50,831 nucleotides of DNA, from assembly GCA_902749685.1 (NCBI GenBank), contig CACVKW010000993.1, forward strand, positions 1 to 50,831. The letters run 5' to 3'. A program made the translations under genes and the position numbers. The DNA is from Olavius sp. associated proteobacterium Delta 1 (GTDB lineage: Bacteria > Desulfobacterota > Desulfobacteria > Desulfobacterales > JAFDCJ01). This document shows positions 16,485 to 25,422 of this stretch, one piece after another (the first letter of the stretch is position 1; each line of letters begins with the position of its first letter). The notes under the pieces are model-generated. The model searched no databases. It saw only the letters and a list, made by a program, of their open reading frames with translations, and was not told the origin of the DNA.

Positions 16485-18035
16485 ATGGGAAAGTGGATGG
16501 ACGGCTATCTGGAAAAACTGGCCGCCAATCGACAGGAAAACCTTGAGGCCGGCGGAACGCAGCGGATTGAACTGCAGCATCAGTTGGGCAAACTCACGGC
16601 CAGAGAAAGAATTGAATGCCTGGCTGACCCGGGAACTTTTGAGGAAATGGGCTCCCGGGTAAGAGAATTTCGTTTCGGCCTGGACGGTGAGGCCAAACCC
16701 AGCCCTTCAGATGGCGTTGTGATGGGGCTGGCTGAGGTGACTGGACGACCGGTTATGGTCTATTCTCTCGACTTTACGGTAATGTCCGGTTCAATTGGCG
16801 ATCAGGGGATCTGGAAAATTGCCGAGCTGGTACAAATGGCCGCCCAGGAGCAAATGCCCGTTATCGGTATATTTGATTCGGCCGGTTCAAGGTTCAGCTT
16901 CAAAGGCGGGTACGTCGGATTTAATGGTCTGGGGCGACTGGTCAGGAACTACTGCCGCTATTCAGGCATCATTCCTCAAATTTCAATGGTTTTGGGCCCC
17001 TGCACCGGTCCTATCGCACAGGTGCCGGTTTTGTCGGATTTTGTAATTATTAATGAAAAGACGGGGTTTTTGTGGTGGGGAGGTGAAATACAATCCGACG
17101 ATGCCGGCACAGCCGAATTCCACATGGAAAAGAGCGGCCAGTGCGACTTAATCGCCGACAGCGATGAAGATGCCATCGATCAGGTCAAACAGCTGTTGAA
17201 TTTCATTCCCCGGAATTGTTGGCAAAAGCCGGCGGCCATCGAGTCGAATGATGACCCGGATCGACAAGAAGCGGCTCTACTCGACGTGATGCCCGACGAT
17301 CCGAAGTTTACTTACGATATGCACGAGGTCATTGACCTGATTGTGGACCATGGTGATTTCTTCGAGTTAAAGGAGGACTTTGCCCCCAACATGGTTACCG
17401 GTTTTGCCAGGTTTGATGGGATGGTTGCCGGCATTGCCGCCAGCAACCCGGATGAACTGAGCGGGATTATGGAGCCGGATTCATCGGACAAATATGACCG
17501 CTTCATCATGTTTCTGGACTCCTTTAATATCCCGCTGTTGACCATATCAGACACACCGGCCTTTCCTCCCGGCGACAAATGGGAACGGATGGGGGTCATT
17601 CGACACGGCGCCAAGAACCTGCACGGCTATTCACACCTGACCAATCCCAAAGTGACCCTGGTTTTGAGGCGTTCCTACGGTGGTTCAAACATCGTGATGG
17701 GCTGCAGTAAAATGGGACCGGATTTCATCTATGGCTGGCCAAGCACTGAGTTTGCACCCACCGGGCCGGAGTCCATCGTCCAGGCCGTTTTCCACAAGGA
17801 ACTGGCAAAAGCCCGGCAGGAAGATAAATATGACGAGGTTTACAATTTTTTTCTAAGTATCCTGCGGGAGCACTTCAGCGTCATGACCATGGGTAAAATG
17901 TTTACCACTTATTACACGGTCCATGAAGTTATCGACCCCAGGCAAACCCGGTCCAAAATCATCAAATCCCTGCGGGCCAGCGCCAATAAATCGGAGAAGG
18001 TACCGGAAAAGCGGCGTTATATTAAGCCGGCTTAA
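16485..18035 (+). CDS. Acyl-CoA carboxylase carboxyltransferase subunit A (PccB/MmdA-like, divergent)
   Basis: Transfers CO2 between carboxybiotin and an acyl-CoA. Seen: the family opening GKLTARERIECLADPGTFEE, DFTVMSGSIGDQG, the acyl-CoA part IFDSAGSRFSFKGGY, GPCTGPIAQVPVLSDF (from Gly171), and the carboxybiotin half with SDTPAFPPGDKWERMGVIRHG. In most relatives the oxyanion loop reads GPCAGGA; here Gly-Gly is replaced by Gly-Pro, which may alter catalysis. Length (516) is normal. It lies 193 bases before a second carboxyltransferase gene with the normal Gly-Gly. The pair may form a hetero-hexamer, or this subunit may be mainly structural. Good ribosome site (GGAGGT). Confidence 0.9.
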   Translation: MGKWMDGYLEKLAANRQENLEAGGTQRIELQHQLGKLTARERIECLADPGTFEEMGSRVREFRFGLDGEAKPSPSDGVVMGLAEVTGRPVMVYSLDFTVMSGSIGDQGIWKIAELVQMAAQEQMPVIGIFDSAGSRFSFKGGYVGFNGLGRLVRNYCRYSGIIPQISMVLGPCTGPIAQVPVLSDFVIINEKTGFLWWGGEIQSDDAGTAEFHMEKSGQCDLIADSDEDAIDQVKQLLNFIPRNCWQKPAAIESNDDPDRQEAALLDVMPDDPKFTYDMHEVIDLIVDHGDFFELKEDFAPNMVTGFARFDGMVAGIAASNPDELSGIMEPDSSDKYDRFIMFLDSFNIPLLTISDTPAFPPGDKWERMGVIRHGAKNLHGYSHLTNPKVTLVLRRSYGGSNIVMGCSKMGPDFIYGWPSTEFAPTGPESIVQAVFHKELAKARQEDKYDEVYNFFLSILREHFSVMTMGKMFTTYYTVHEVIDPRQTRSKIIKSLRASANKSEKVPEKRRYIKPA

Positions 18036-18040
18036 AGGAC

Positions 18041-18155
18041 GAGAAACTGGAGTGTTGGCGTATGGGAGTGCTGGAGTGTTGGTAAAAAAGGGATTTATTA
18101 TTCCGATTATAATTTCCCATTACTCCATGACTCCAATACACCACTACTCCATGGC
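18041..18155. repeat. Palindromic word tract 6
   Basis: Left arm 18048-18083 has ACTGGAGTGTTGGCGTATGG words; right arm 18115-18155 has CCATTACTCCATGACTCC words. Imperfect hairpin between the two carboxyltransferase genes. Confidence 0.65.
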
Positions 18156-18228
18156 TATATATTATTAAAAACCCGAGTTTACAGAATAATGTTACAAATA
18201 ATAAACAGATCTGACAAAGGACCCGATC

Positions 18229-19785
18229 ATGGTTAAACGAATGGATGAAGCCATTAAACGCTTTAAAGAGATCGAGCAAAAAAATCTTATCGGCGGCGGC
18301 ATCAAACATATCGAACGGCAGCACGGCCGGGGTAAGTTGACTGCCAGGGAACGGATCGACATTTTGGTAGATCCCGGCAGTTTCAACGAGCTGGGATCAT
18401 TTGTGGGAACCACCAGCAAGCGCATTGACGGCCGCATACCGGAAGCACCCTGCGACGGCGCCGTCATTGGCACCGCCCGGGTGAACGGGCGCTTGACCAT
18501 GGTCCACGCCAGCGATTTTACAGTCCTGGGCGGATCGATCGGCGCCCAGCATATCGCCAAGTTTGCCCTGCCCTTGGAAATGGCGGCCAAATGGGGGATT
18601 CCCATGGTCAACCTGCTGGATTCCTCAGGGGGCCGGCTGGGCTACGAAGATGTGGCCATGGCCGGTTTTGACTGGTATTTTCGAATCCAGTCCCTTTATT
18701 CAGGAGTTATTCCCCAGATTACCATCCTGATGGGGCCCTGCATCGCCGGCGGAGCATATCTTCCAACCCTGTGTGACTTTTTATTTATGAGCCGGGTATC
18801 CGCCAACATGTGGCTTGGCGGACCGCGCCAGACCCAGGCGGCCACTTCGGAGAAAATAGATCGCAACATCGGCGGAGCCGACTACCATATGCGCCTTTCC
18901 GGCAGCTGTGATGTGGTGGGAGAAGATGATGAAGAAACCATTTTAAAATGCCGTCAGCTGCTCCGTTATCTGCCTCAAAACTTCAGGGAGAAAACGCCCG
19001 ATTGGCAGGCAACAGATAATCCCAACCGCCTGGTGGAAGAACTGATGGATATCGTACCCGATGCATACGATCAATCCTACGATATGCACGATGTAATCAA
19101 ACAACTTGTTGATGACGGTGAATATTTTGAAATCAAAGACGAATATGCCAAAAATTTGATCACCTGTTTTGGTCGATTCAACAGTGAAGTGGTGGGATTG
19201 GTTGCCAACAATCCCTGTTACCCGGGCAGCATTCTGGAAATCAACTCCTGCGACAAATACTATCGATTTCTGCAGGTTCTTGATGCCTACAACATTCCCC
19301 TGGTTAACCTGGTGGATACACCGCCCTCGGTTCCGGGAGAAACGGAAGAAGTTAAAGGGTTAATCCGTCATTTGGGCAAAATCACCGATACCTATGCCAC
19401 AACTACGGTACCGAAGATAAGCATCGTTTTACGGGAAGCTTATGCTGATGCGGGCAGCATGATCATGGGCGGTCTCAAGAGCATGGGAACGGATCTGACC
19501 TATGCCTGGCCCATCGCCAGATTCGGTGTCGAGGCATCCGAACTGGACTACCGCAAAATTTATGACAAGGGCATCGAGGAGGATGCCTACGAATCCTATC
19601 TTAACCGATCAAGGGAGAAGGTTGACGTTTTTGACACCGCTCACAGTTGGACGGCTCAGATGGTGGATGAAATCATTCTACCCGGTCAGACACGCAAAAA
19701 AATTATTGATGCACTGGAGTTGACGAGAAACAAGCAGGAAGAATTGCCGCAAAGGGCGAAGGGACACGGGACGAGTCCGAGCTAA
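18229..19785 (+). CDS. Acyl-CoA carboxylase carboxyltransferase subunit B (PccB/MmdA-like)
   Basis: Second carboxyltransferase of the cluster. Seen: GKLTARERIDILVDPGSFNE, DFTVLGGSIGAQH, LLDSSGGRLGYEDV, and the oxyanion loop GPCIAGGAYLPTLCDF (from Gly169) with the normal Gly-Gly, then the carboxybiotin half with LVDTPPSVPGETEEVKGLIR and DAGSMIMGGLKSMGTD. 518 residues, normal for PCC-beta/methylmalonyl-CoA decarboxylase alpha. No predicted membrane decarboxylase subunits (OadB/GcdB type) are near, and a biotin carboxylase follows, so carboxylation driven by ATP is more likely than a sodium-pumping decarboxylase. The acyl-CoA substrate is unknown. Confidence 0.92.
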   Translation: MVKRMDEAIKRFKEIEQKNLIGGGIKHIERQHGRGKLTARERIDILVDPGSFNELGSFVGTTSKRIDGRIPEAPCDGAVIGTARVNGRLTMVHASDFTVLGGSIGAQHIAKFALPLEMAAKWGIPMVNLLDSSGGRLGYEDVAMAGFDWYFRIQSLYSGVIPQITILMGPCIAGGAYLPTLCDFLFMSRVSANMWLGGPRQTQAATSEKIDRNIGGADYHMRLSGSCDVVGEDDEETILKCRQLLRYLPQNFREKTPDWQATDNPNRLVEELMDIVPDAYDQSYDMHDVIKQLVDDGEYFEIKDEYAKNLITCFGRFNSEVVGLVANNPCYPGSILEINSCDKYYRFLQVLDAYNIPLVNLVDTPPSVPGETEEVKGLIRHLGKITDTYATTTVPKISIVLREAYADAGSMIMGGLKSMGTDLTYAWPIARFGVEASELDYRKIYDKGIEEDAYESYLNRSREKVDVFDTAHSWTAQMVDEIILPGQTRKKIIDALELTRNKQEELPQRAKGHGTSPS

Positions 19786-19886
19786 AAAATTATAGCAGTC
19801 CATTATATTACCAATAAGTTCATTAGTGCTTAGACAAGTATAAATAGTTTTTGCCGCATTAGTAATTCATCCAAGGAGATAAAAAT

Positions 19887-20138
19887 ATGACAGCAAAACG
19901 CGTAGAAGTGAGAGCACCGATGTCCGGCATTTTTTATTGCAGGCCCGGTCCCGATGATCCCCCGTATGTGGCAATCGGTGATGCGGTCAAAAAAAAACAG
20001 GTGCTGGCATTGCTGGAGACGATGAAGGTTTTCCAAAAAGTCAAATCTCCTGCCAACGGCAAAATTGTTGAAATTGTACCTGAAAATGAAACCCCGTTGA
20101 AAGATGACGATTTGATATTTGTGATCGAAAAAGGGTAA
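19887..20138 (+). CDS. Biotin carboxyl carrier protein (free-standing biotinyl domain)
   Basis: Carries carboxybiotin between the carboxylase and the carboxyltransferases. Seen: 83 residues that make up only a biotinyl domain, with APMSGIFY, the extra thumb-like loop CRPGPDDPPYVAIGD as in AccB, and the biotin-accepting lysine in ETMK (Lys47; the usual motif is EAMK). Good ribosome site (AAGGAG). Most acyl-CoA carboxylases of bacteria carry this domain fused to the biotin carboxylase; here it is a separate gene, as in the acetyl-CoA carboxylase arrangement. Directly downstream of the carboxyltransferases and upstream of the biotin carboxylase. Confidence 0.93.
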   Translation: MTAKRVEVRAPMSGIFYCRPGPDDPPYVAIGDAVKKKQVLALLETMKVFQKVKSPANGKIVEIVPENETPLKDDDLIFVIEKG

Positions 20139-20140
20139 AA

Positions 20141-20352
20141 GGTCCCGGGTTCAAAAGTTCAAGGGTTCAGAGGTTTTCCGGTTTTAGATGTCAGCCCGGC
20201 CGCTGTCTGTCTGAGGAGCCAGTTTGATCGAAAAAGAAATTCTGAAAAATCGAATATCGATCATTGAGACTTGTTTGATATTTGTGAATTGCTATTTTTT
20301 AGCCACTGACACCTGAACACTGACACCTGCAACCATTGAGACATTCAAACAT
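20141..20352. repeat. Palindromic word tract 7
   Basis: Left arm 20148-20178 has GGGTTCAAAAGTTCAAGGGT words; right arm 20302-20352 has CACCTGAACACTGACACC and ACATTCAAACATCC. Between biotin carrier and biotin carboxylase genes. The stretch between the arms includes the dispersed repeat at 20191-20249. Confidence 0.55.
20191..20249 (+). repeat. Dispersed repeat (TCAGCCC...ATCGAAAAAGAAA), copy 1
   Basis: TCAGCCCGGCCGC at 20191-20203 and TGATCGAAAAAGAAATTCTG from 20225 recur at the same spacing at 28851-28909 (TCAGCCCAGCCGC; TAATCGAAAAAGAAACTCTG). The middle differs. Confidence 0.55.
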
Positions 20353-20426
20353 CCGGTAAAATCGCCAAAAAACAGATAAAGTGGCCTTGCATAAAGCCTG
20401 CATTTAAAACTATGGGAAAGACGGTC

Positions 20427-21782
20427 ATGTTCAAAAAAATACTTGTGGCCAACCGGGGGGAGATTGCGCTTAGAATCATCCGAGCCTGCAGGGAGCTTGG
20501 GATCCCGAGTGTTGCAGTTTATTCAAAAGCCGATGCGACATCCCTGCACCTTAAACTGGCGGAGGAAAAAATTTGTATCGGCCCGCCCATCAGCGCCAAA
20601 AGTTATCTGAATATTGATAATATTATCAGAGCAGCCCGGGAAACCGGAGCCGACGCTATTCACCCGGGCTATGGTTATCTGGCTGAAAAAGATGATTTCG
20701 CTGAGGCATGTGAGGAAAACGGGATCACATTTATTGGCCCGACACCTTCCAATTTGAGACTGGCCGGAGATAAAATTACGGCAAAAAAAATGATGGAAGA
20801 AAACGGCATACCGGTGATTCCCAGCAGCCCCGGCAGCACCGGCAGTCTGGACGAAGCTTTAGATCTTTCGCAAAAAATAGGTTACCCGGTCATGGTTAAA
20901 GCCTCCGGTGGCGGCGGCGGACGAGGTATCCGCGTTTGCCTGAACGAAACCATGCTGCGCGAGGATTTCCCGATCGCCAGAGCCGAAGCCGGAGCCGCCT
21001 TTGGCAATAATCAACTTTATATCGAAAAGTTTATTGAACGTCCGCGACATATCGAATTTCAGATTCTGGCAGACAAATTCGGCAATATAGCCCACCTGGG
21101 AGAGCGGGAATGTACAATTCAAAGGCGTTACCAAAAACTTATTGAAGAGTCTCCGGCTGCCGGACTGACGGCCGATCTCAGAAAAGCCATGGGAGCGGCA
21201 GCCATCCGGGCTGCCAGAGCCGTCGAATATTTCAATGCCGGCACCATTGAATTTCTTCTCGCTCCTGACGGCAACTTTTATTTTATGGAAGTGAATGCCC
21301 GCATTCAGGTCGAACACCCGGTGACAGAATTGACCACCGGCATGGATCTGGTCAAGGAGCAGATACGACTTTCGGCCGATGGCAAAATAGATTATTCGTT
21401 TGACGGATTAAATAAGCGCGGCTGGGCCATCGAGTGCCGTATCAACGCAGAGGATCCGGCCCGCAACTTTTTACCGTCTCCGGGCACGGTGGATCACTAT
21501 CAGCCACCCGGCGGCTATGGTGTACGACTGGACAGCCATTTGTACCAGGGTTATGAGCTGCCGATATTCTATGACTCGCTCATCGCCAAACTGGTTTCTT
21601 TTGATCTTACGCGCGATGGGGCCATCGCAATTATGAAACGGGCACTTGCCGAATATACGATCTCGCCCGTTAAAACCACCATCGCGCTTTATCAAAAAAT
21701 TATGGATGATGCCGACTTTCGCAAAGGGGATTTCGATACCGGATTTATCAATAAATTCGTGCCGCAAGAAACGGACTTTTAG
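20427..21782 (+). CDS. Biotin carboxylase subunit of acyl-CoA carboxylase
   Basis: Uses ATP and bicarbonate to carboxylate the biotin on the carrier protein. Seen: start FKKILVANRGEIALRI, PGYGYLAE, the glycine-rich ATP-grasp loop KASGGGGGRGIR, and the active-site strand EVNARIQVEHPVTE; 451 residues, the normal AccC length, with no fused biotinyl domain, consistent with the separate carrier gene upstream. Start set at 20427 (MFKK, as in the family) with GGGAAAG upstream; ATG 20412 in frame would add five residues. Last gene of the four-gene carboxylase set. Confidence 0.94.
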   Translation: MFKKILVANRGEIALRIIRACRELGIPSVAVYSKADATSLHLKLAEEKICIGPPISAKSYLNIDNIIRAARETGADAIHPGYGYLAEKDDFAEACEENGITFIGPTPSNLRLAGDKITAKKMMEENGIPVIPSSPGSTGSLDEALDLSQKIGYPVMVKASGGGGGRGIRVCLNETMLREDFPIARAEAGAAFGNNQLYIEKFIERPRHIEFQILADKFGNIAHLGERECTIQRRYQKLIEESPAAGLTADLRKAMGAAAIRAARAVEYFNAGTIEFLLAPDGNFYFMEVNARIQVEHPVTELTTGMDLVKEQIRLSADGKIDYSFDGLNKRGWAIECRINAEDPARNFLPSPGTVDHYQPPGGYGVRLDSHLYQGYELPIFYDSLIAKLVSFDLTRDGAIAIMKRALAEYTISPVKTTIALYQKIMDDADFRKGDFDTGFINKFVPQETDF

Positions 21783-21980
21783 TTGAATGGTTTATCGAGC
21801 TGAATAAAGAAGAACGTTGATTGGTTGAATAGTTGAATGGATGATTAAGTTTAAAGGATATAACCGATTTATACCGGTCAACTTATTAAACTCAATCAAC
21901 TTATTCAACTTATTAAACTCAATCAACTTATTCAACTTAATTAACCCAGTCAACTAGTCAACAAATCAACCAATCAATAA
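21783..21980. repeat. Palindromic word tract 8 with an exact 27-bp tandem duplication
   Basis: Left arm 21783-21850 has TTGATTGGTTGAATAGTTG words; right arm 21877-21979 has ATCAACTTATTCAACTTATT words. In the right arm a 27-base unit starting CTTATTAAACTC is repeated exactly twice in tandem (about 21883-21936). Confidence 0.75.
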
Positions 21981-22001
21981 TCTAGCAAGGAGCGTCAACC
22001 C

Positions 22002-22772
22002 ATGTCTGAACCCCATCTACTCTACCAGGTCAAAAACAACATCGCCTCCCTGACCATCAACCGTGAAGATCGCCGCAATGCCATCAGCATTGAAACGATT
22101 GATCTGTTTTTACAATACCTGGACGAGGCCGAAAGGGATCCTGAGGTGCGGGTGATCCTGATCACCGGCGTCGGGGATAAAGCCTTTTGTGCGGGAGCAG
22201 ATCTTGGCGGTGATGCGGACGGCAAAATTCAGGCAGGCTTTGAAAGCTATGCGCAGCTTTTAAAAAGACTGTCAGGCTATCCGAAACCGGTGGTGGCGCG
22301 AGTCAATGGAGCCTGCATGGCGGGCGGTATGGGATTTATGCTGGCCTGTGACATTGTAATCGCCAGAAATGATGCCAAGTTCGGTACACCGGAAGTCAAC
22401 GTCGGCCTCTGGCCGATGATGATCGGCGCACTGATATATCGCAATACGCTACGTAAGAAAGCCATGGAAATGGTGCTTCTGGGCGAGAGGCTGAACGCAG
22501 ATCAAGCTCAGGAGATGGGTTTGATTACCCGCGCCGTCCCAGCCGATCGCCTCGACGATGAGATCAATCGTGTATCGCGGAGCTTGGCGGAAAAAAGCCC
22601 GATCGGGATGAAAATCGGCAAGGAGGCGTTTTATGCCATGGCGGATATGCCTTTAGAAGAAGCGGTGGATTTTCTGTCCGGCAAGATCGCGGAGGTTGCA
22701 TCCACCGAAGATGCCAGAGAGGGCATCATGGCGTTTATCGAGAAGCGCAAACCGGTATTTAAAGGAAAATGA
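22002..22772 (+). CDS. Enoyl-CoA hydratase (crotonase family)
   Basis: Predicted to hydrate the double bond of an enoyl-CoA. Seen: FCAGADLGGD (62-71), GACMAGGMGFMLACDIVI (103-120), and both catalytic glutamates of true hydratases: Glu131 in FGTPEVNVGL and Glu156 in KKAMEMVLLG. This separates it from the first crotonase of the cluster, where the first Glu is missing. 256 residues, normal. Good ribosome site (AAGGAG). In the reading of the cluster it would act on the carboxylated enoyl-CoA, like AtuE or methylglutaconyl-CoA hydratase, but the substrate is not shown by sequence. Confidence 0.92.
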   Translation: MSEPHLLYQVKNNIASLTINREDRRNAISIETIDLFLQYLDEAERDPEVRVILITGVGDKAFCAGADLGGDADGKIQAGFESYAQLLKRLSGYPKPVVARVNGACMAGGMGFMLACDIVIARNDAKFGTPEVNVGLWPMMIGALIYRNTLRKKAMEMVLLGERLNADQAQEMGLITRAVPADRLDDEINRVSRSLAEKSPIGMKIGKEAFYAMADMPLEEAVDFLSGKIAEVASTEDAREGIMAFIEKRKPVFKGK

Positions 22773-22779
22773 AAAAGGT

Positions 22780-22968
22780 AAAAGTTCAAGGTTTAAGGTG
22801 TAAGGTTTAGGGTAGAAAGAAAAGGGTGTAAGGTATAGGGTATTTGATTGGGAGACGGATTGCAGGCTTTCGCTTCACAAATATCTTTTAACTTAGAACC
22901 CTGAACCTTAATCCTTTAGCCTTTTACCTTTAACCTTACACCCTAAACCTTATACCCTAAACCATTTA
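22780..22968. repeat. Palindromic word tract 9
   Basis: Left arm 22773-22840 consists of words such as GGTTTAAGGTGTAAGGTTTA and GGTGTAAGGTATAGGGT; right arm 22890-22965 of the complements (ACCTTACACCCTAAACC, TTATACCCTAAACC). One of the longest and best paired tracts of the window. Confidence 0.75.
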
Positions 22969-23021
22969 GTTTAATGCAACCAGAGGACCAACAGCCAGCT
23001 TATAAGGAGAGGAGGATTCCA

Positions 23022-23900
23022 GTGAGTAAAAGCAACAGAGTCGTCGTCACCTGTGCCTTAACCGGACTTTTAACCGATCCGGCTAAATTCAATGTGCCGG
23101 TAACGCCGGCGGAAATGGCCGATGCCGCAGAACAATCATACAATGCCGGTGCTGCCGTATTGCATTGCCATTTCCGGGACCAACGGGAAGGCATGGGAGC
23201 TTTCCCGACGTGGGATATCCAGAGTGTCGGCGACATCCTGGCTGCCATCCGGCAGAGAGTCCCGGATATCGTCATCTGCATGAGTACCGGAGTGTTAGGC
23301 GACGATATCTCCGGTCCGGTGGGCTGTCTGGAAGCTTTTAAACCTGAAATCGCCGCCTGTAATGCAGGCTCGATAAATTATCTGAAAATTCGCAAAGACG
23401 GCAACTGGGCCTGGCCGCCGGCCCTTTTTGACAATCCGGTGGAGAAGGTAAAACAGTTTTTGGAAGTCATGGGAGCCCATAACATCACCCCGGAGTTTGA
23501 ATGTTTTGATACCGGCATTGTGCGCAGCGTGGGCATGTTTAAGGCCAATGCCATGTTTGAAGGCGAGCCGCATCTGTCCTTTGTAATGGGCGTCGACAGC
23601 GGCATGCCGGCCAATCCCGATCTGCTTCCGATCCTTAAAGCCGAATTGTTGCCGGGTTCCCGCTGGCAGGTCATTGCCACGGGACCCGGGCGGGAAAAAG
23701 TTTGGAATCTTCATCGTCGTTGCCTGGAGCTGGGAGGGGATGTCAGAACCGGACTTGAGGACACCTTTTATCTTCCCAACGGCGAACGGGCCACCGATAA
23801 CGCACAGCTGGTAGAAGCGTTGGTTAAGATCGTGCGTGAAGTAGGCAAAGAGCCGGCATCGACGGCCGAGGCACGCGAAATGCTGGGGATAGAAAGATAA
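23022..23900 (+). CDS. Beta-keto acid cleavage enzyme (BKACE, DUF849; 3-keto-5-aminohexanoate cleavage family)
   Basis: Zn-dependent family that joins a beta-keto acid with acetyl-CoA and splits it into acetoacetate and a new CoA ester. Seen: TIM-barrel opening VVVTCALTGLLTDP, zinc-ligand motif HCHFRD (His48, His50; usual form HIHVRD), and the C-terminal GLEDTFYLPNG with the third ligand Glu246. Start set at GTG 23022, because GGAGAGGAGGA precedes it ideally; this gives 292 residues. BKACE members have diverse substrates set by a few pocket residues. It could replace the missing thiolase or lyase of the cluster. Confidence 0.9.
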   Translation: MSKSNRVVVTCALTGLLTDPAKFNVPVTPAEMADAAEQSYNAGAAVLHCHFRDQREGMGAFPTWDIQSVGDILAAIRQRVPDIVICMSTGVLGDDISGPVGCLEAFKPEIAACNAGSINYLKIRKDGNWAWPPALFDNPVEKVKQFLEVMGAHNITPEFECFDTGIVRSVGMFKANAMFEGEPHLSFVMGVDSGMPANPDLLPILKAELLPGSRWQVIATGPGREKVWNLHRRCLELGGDVRTGLEDTFYLPNGERATDNAQLVEALVKIVREVGKEPASTAEAREMLGIER

Positions 23901-23929
23901 GTGTCAATCAGAAGAAATTGCTGGGGTTA

Positions 23930-24120
23930 TTCCGAGCCAGCTCAAAGCTGAAAGGTCAAAGCTCAAAGGATAAAATGAATGGGTCAAATAATTTATTGAT
24001 TCCTTTTTCCAACAATGAAATTAAACCACGAAGATCACGAAGGACACAAAGATAAAAACTGAAAATATGTCTTTATGGTTTCTTCGTGTACTTCGTGCCC
24101 TTCGTGGTGAAACAAGTTTT
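23930..24120. repeat. Word tract and palindrome 10 (CACGAAG words)
   Basis: 23936-23968 has CTCAAAGCTGAAAGGTCAAAG. A separate, well paired hairpin follows: 24025-24051 (ACCACGAAGATCACGAAGG) against 24081-24109 (CTTCGTGTACTTCGTGCCC then TTCGTGGT). Confidence 0.7.
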
Positions 24121-24212
24121 CTCATAAAATGCAAATAATTCACAGCTACGGCTCTAAACGGTTATTCATTCCGTCAACTTACCAACTCAACTCAGGGGGA
24201 GAGAAAAGCAAC

Positions 24213-25196
24213 ATGGCTAAAAAATTCAAAACCAAAATCACTGAGATGCTGGGCATCGAGCATCCTATCATTTGCGGGGGCATGCAGTGGATCAGCCGGG
24301 CGGAAATCGTGGCTGAAGTCGGCAACGCCGGGGGGATCGGCTTTATAACGGCCGAAAGTCTGGAGACGCCGGCAGATCTGCGGCAAGAAATTAAAAAAAT
24401 TCGCGACCTCACGGATAAGCCATTCGGCATTAACCTGTCCATGGTTCCCGAGTTCGGCCTGCCGGCAAGAACCCTGCAATTTTGTGATGTGGTTGTTGAG
24501 GAAGGTGTCAAGGTTGTGGAAACGGCCGGCAGAAGCCCCGAGCCTTTATTGCCGAAGCTCAAAGAAGGCGGTGTTAAGGTCATTCACAAGCTGACATCGG
24601 TCAAACATGCTCTGACTGCCCAGCGGTTAGGGGTCGATGCAGTAACCCTGGTCGGTTTCGGGTCCGGTGGACATATCGGCAACGATAATGTGGCGTCCTT
24701 TATTTTGATACCGAAAGCGGTTGCAGCCCTGGACATACCCGTCATCGCCGGTGGCGGGATTTGCAATGGCAAAGGGTTTTTGGGAGCCCTTGCCATGGGC
24801 GCCGAGGCCGTTTTGATGGGAACGGCCTTCATGATAACCCGGGAGTGTAAAATTCATCAAAACATTAAAGACCGCCTGGTTGAAACCAAAGAGACGGACA
24901 CCGCATTGCTGTTAACCACAATCATGAATCCGATCCGCTGCATGAAAAATAAACTGGCTGATGAATGCCTGGCAATCGAGGCGGAAGGTGCCGATTTTGA
25001 AAAAATCATTACCACCGTGGCCGGGGGCAAAGGCCAGATAGCCTATGACAGCGGTGATCCTGACGGGGCTCCGATTGCCTGCGGGCAAATAGCCGGATTG
25101 ATTGATGAAGTCAAATCGGTGCGCCAGGTCGTTGATGATATATTGACGGAAGCCGCAGTGTTACTCAATCGGCTGAATGGATTGGCAGTTGGCTAG
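24213..25196 (+). CDS. NAD(P)H-dependent flavin oxidoreductase, nitronate monooxygenase fold
   Basis: FMN-binding TIM-barrel enzyme. Seen: IICGGMQWISRAEIVAEVGN near the start, GINLSMVPEFG, GSGGHIGND with the catalytic-type His154, and the phosphate-binding end VIAGGGICNGKGFLGALAMG. Start at 24213 because it has GGGGGAGA upstream and begins the family homology; an earlier ATG at 24129 lies in repeat-like DNA. In an anaerobe a monooxygenase role is unlikely; members also include enoyl reductases (FabK) and other oxygen-independent enzymes. Its place between BKACE and the ligase suggests a redox step on a pathway intermediate. Confidence 0.88.
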   Translation: MAKKFKTKITEMLGIEHPIICGGMQWISRAEIVAEVGNAGGIGFITAESLETPADLRQEIKKIRDLTDKPFGINLSMVPEFGLPARTLQFCDVVVEEGVKVVETAGRSPEPLLPKLKEGGVKVIHKLTSVKHALTAQRLGVDAVTLVGFGSGGHIGNDNVASFILIPKAVAALDIPVIAGGGICNGKGFLGALAMGAEAVLMGTAFMITRECKIHQNIKDRLVETKETDTALLLTTIMNPIRCMKNKLADECLAIEAEGADFEKIITTVAGGKGQIAYDSGDPDGAPIACGQIAGLIDEVKSVRQVVDDILTEAAVLLNRLNGLAVG

Positions 25197-25400
25197 TTGA
25201 GATTATGGTGTTCATTGGATTTGTTGCGTTGGTCGACCGTATTTGGTGGATTGGTGAATAAGTTGATTAAGTTGACTGGGCATATTGGGTTAAGGGAGTT
25301 GATTGTGTTCAATAAATTAAATAGGTTGAAAGGCATAAATTGATATCATCCATTAAACTGAATCAACTATTTAACCAATCAATTGATTTCCCAGTTTACT
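25197..25400. repeat. Palindromic word tract 11
   Basis: Left part has GATTGGTGAATAAGTTGATT and GTTGACTGGGCATATTGGG words (about 25248-25290); right part has CTGAATCAACTATTTAACC and AATCAATTGATTTCCC (about 25359-25392). Between the flavin oxidoreductase and ligase genes. Confidence 0.6.
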
Positions 25401-25422
25401 AAATATGAAGGGAGGCATCAAA

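Noticed and set aside
16485..19785. Sodium-pumping decarboxylase instead of carboxylase
   Set aside because: No membrane beta subunit is present and a biotin carboxylase gene is.
21783..21980. CRISPR array
   Set aside because: The words are degenerate, short and directly abutting, with no unique spacers of equal length, and no cas gene is near.
22780..22968. CRISPR array or telomere-like repeat
   Set aside because: Repeats are imperfect and organised as two complementary arms, as in the other word tracts.
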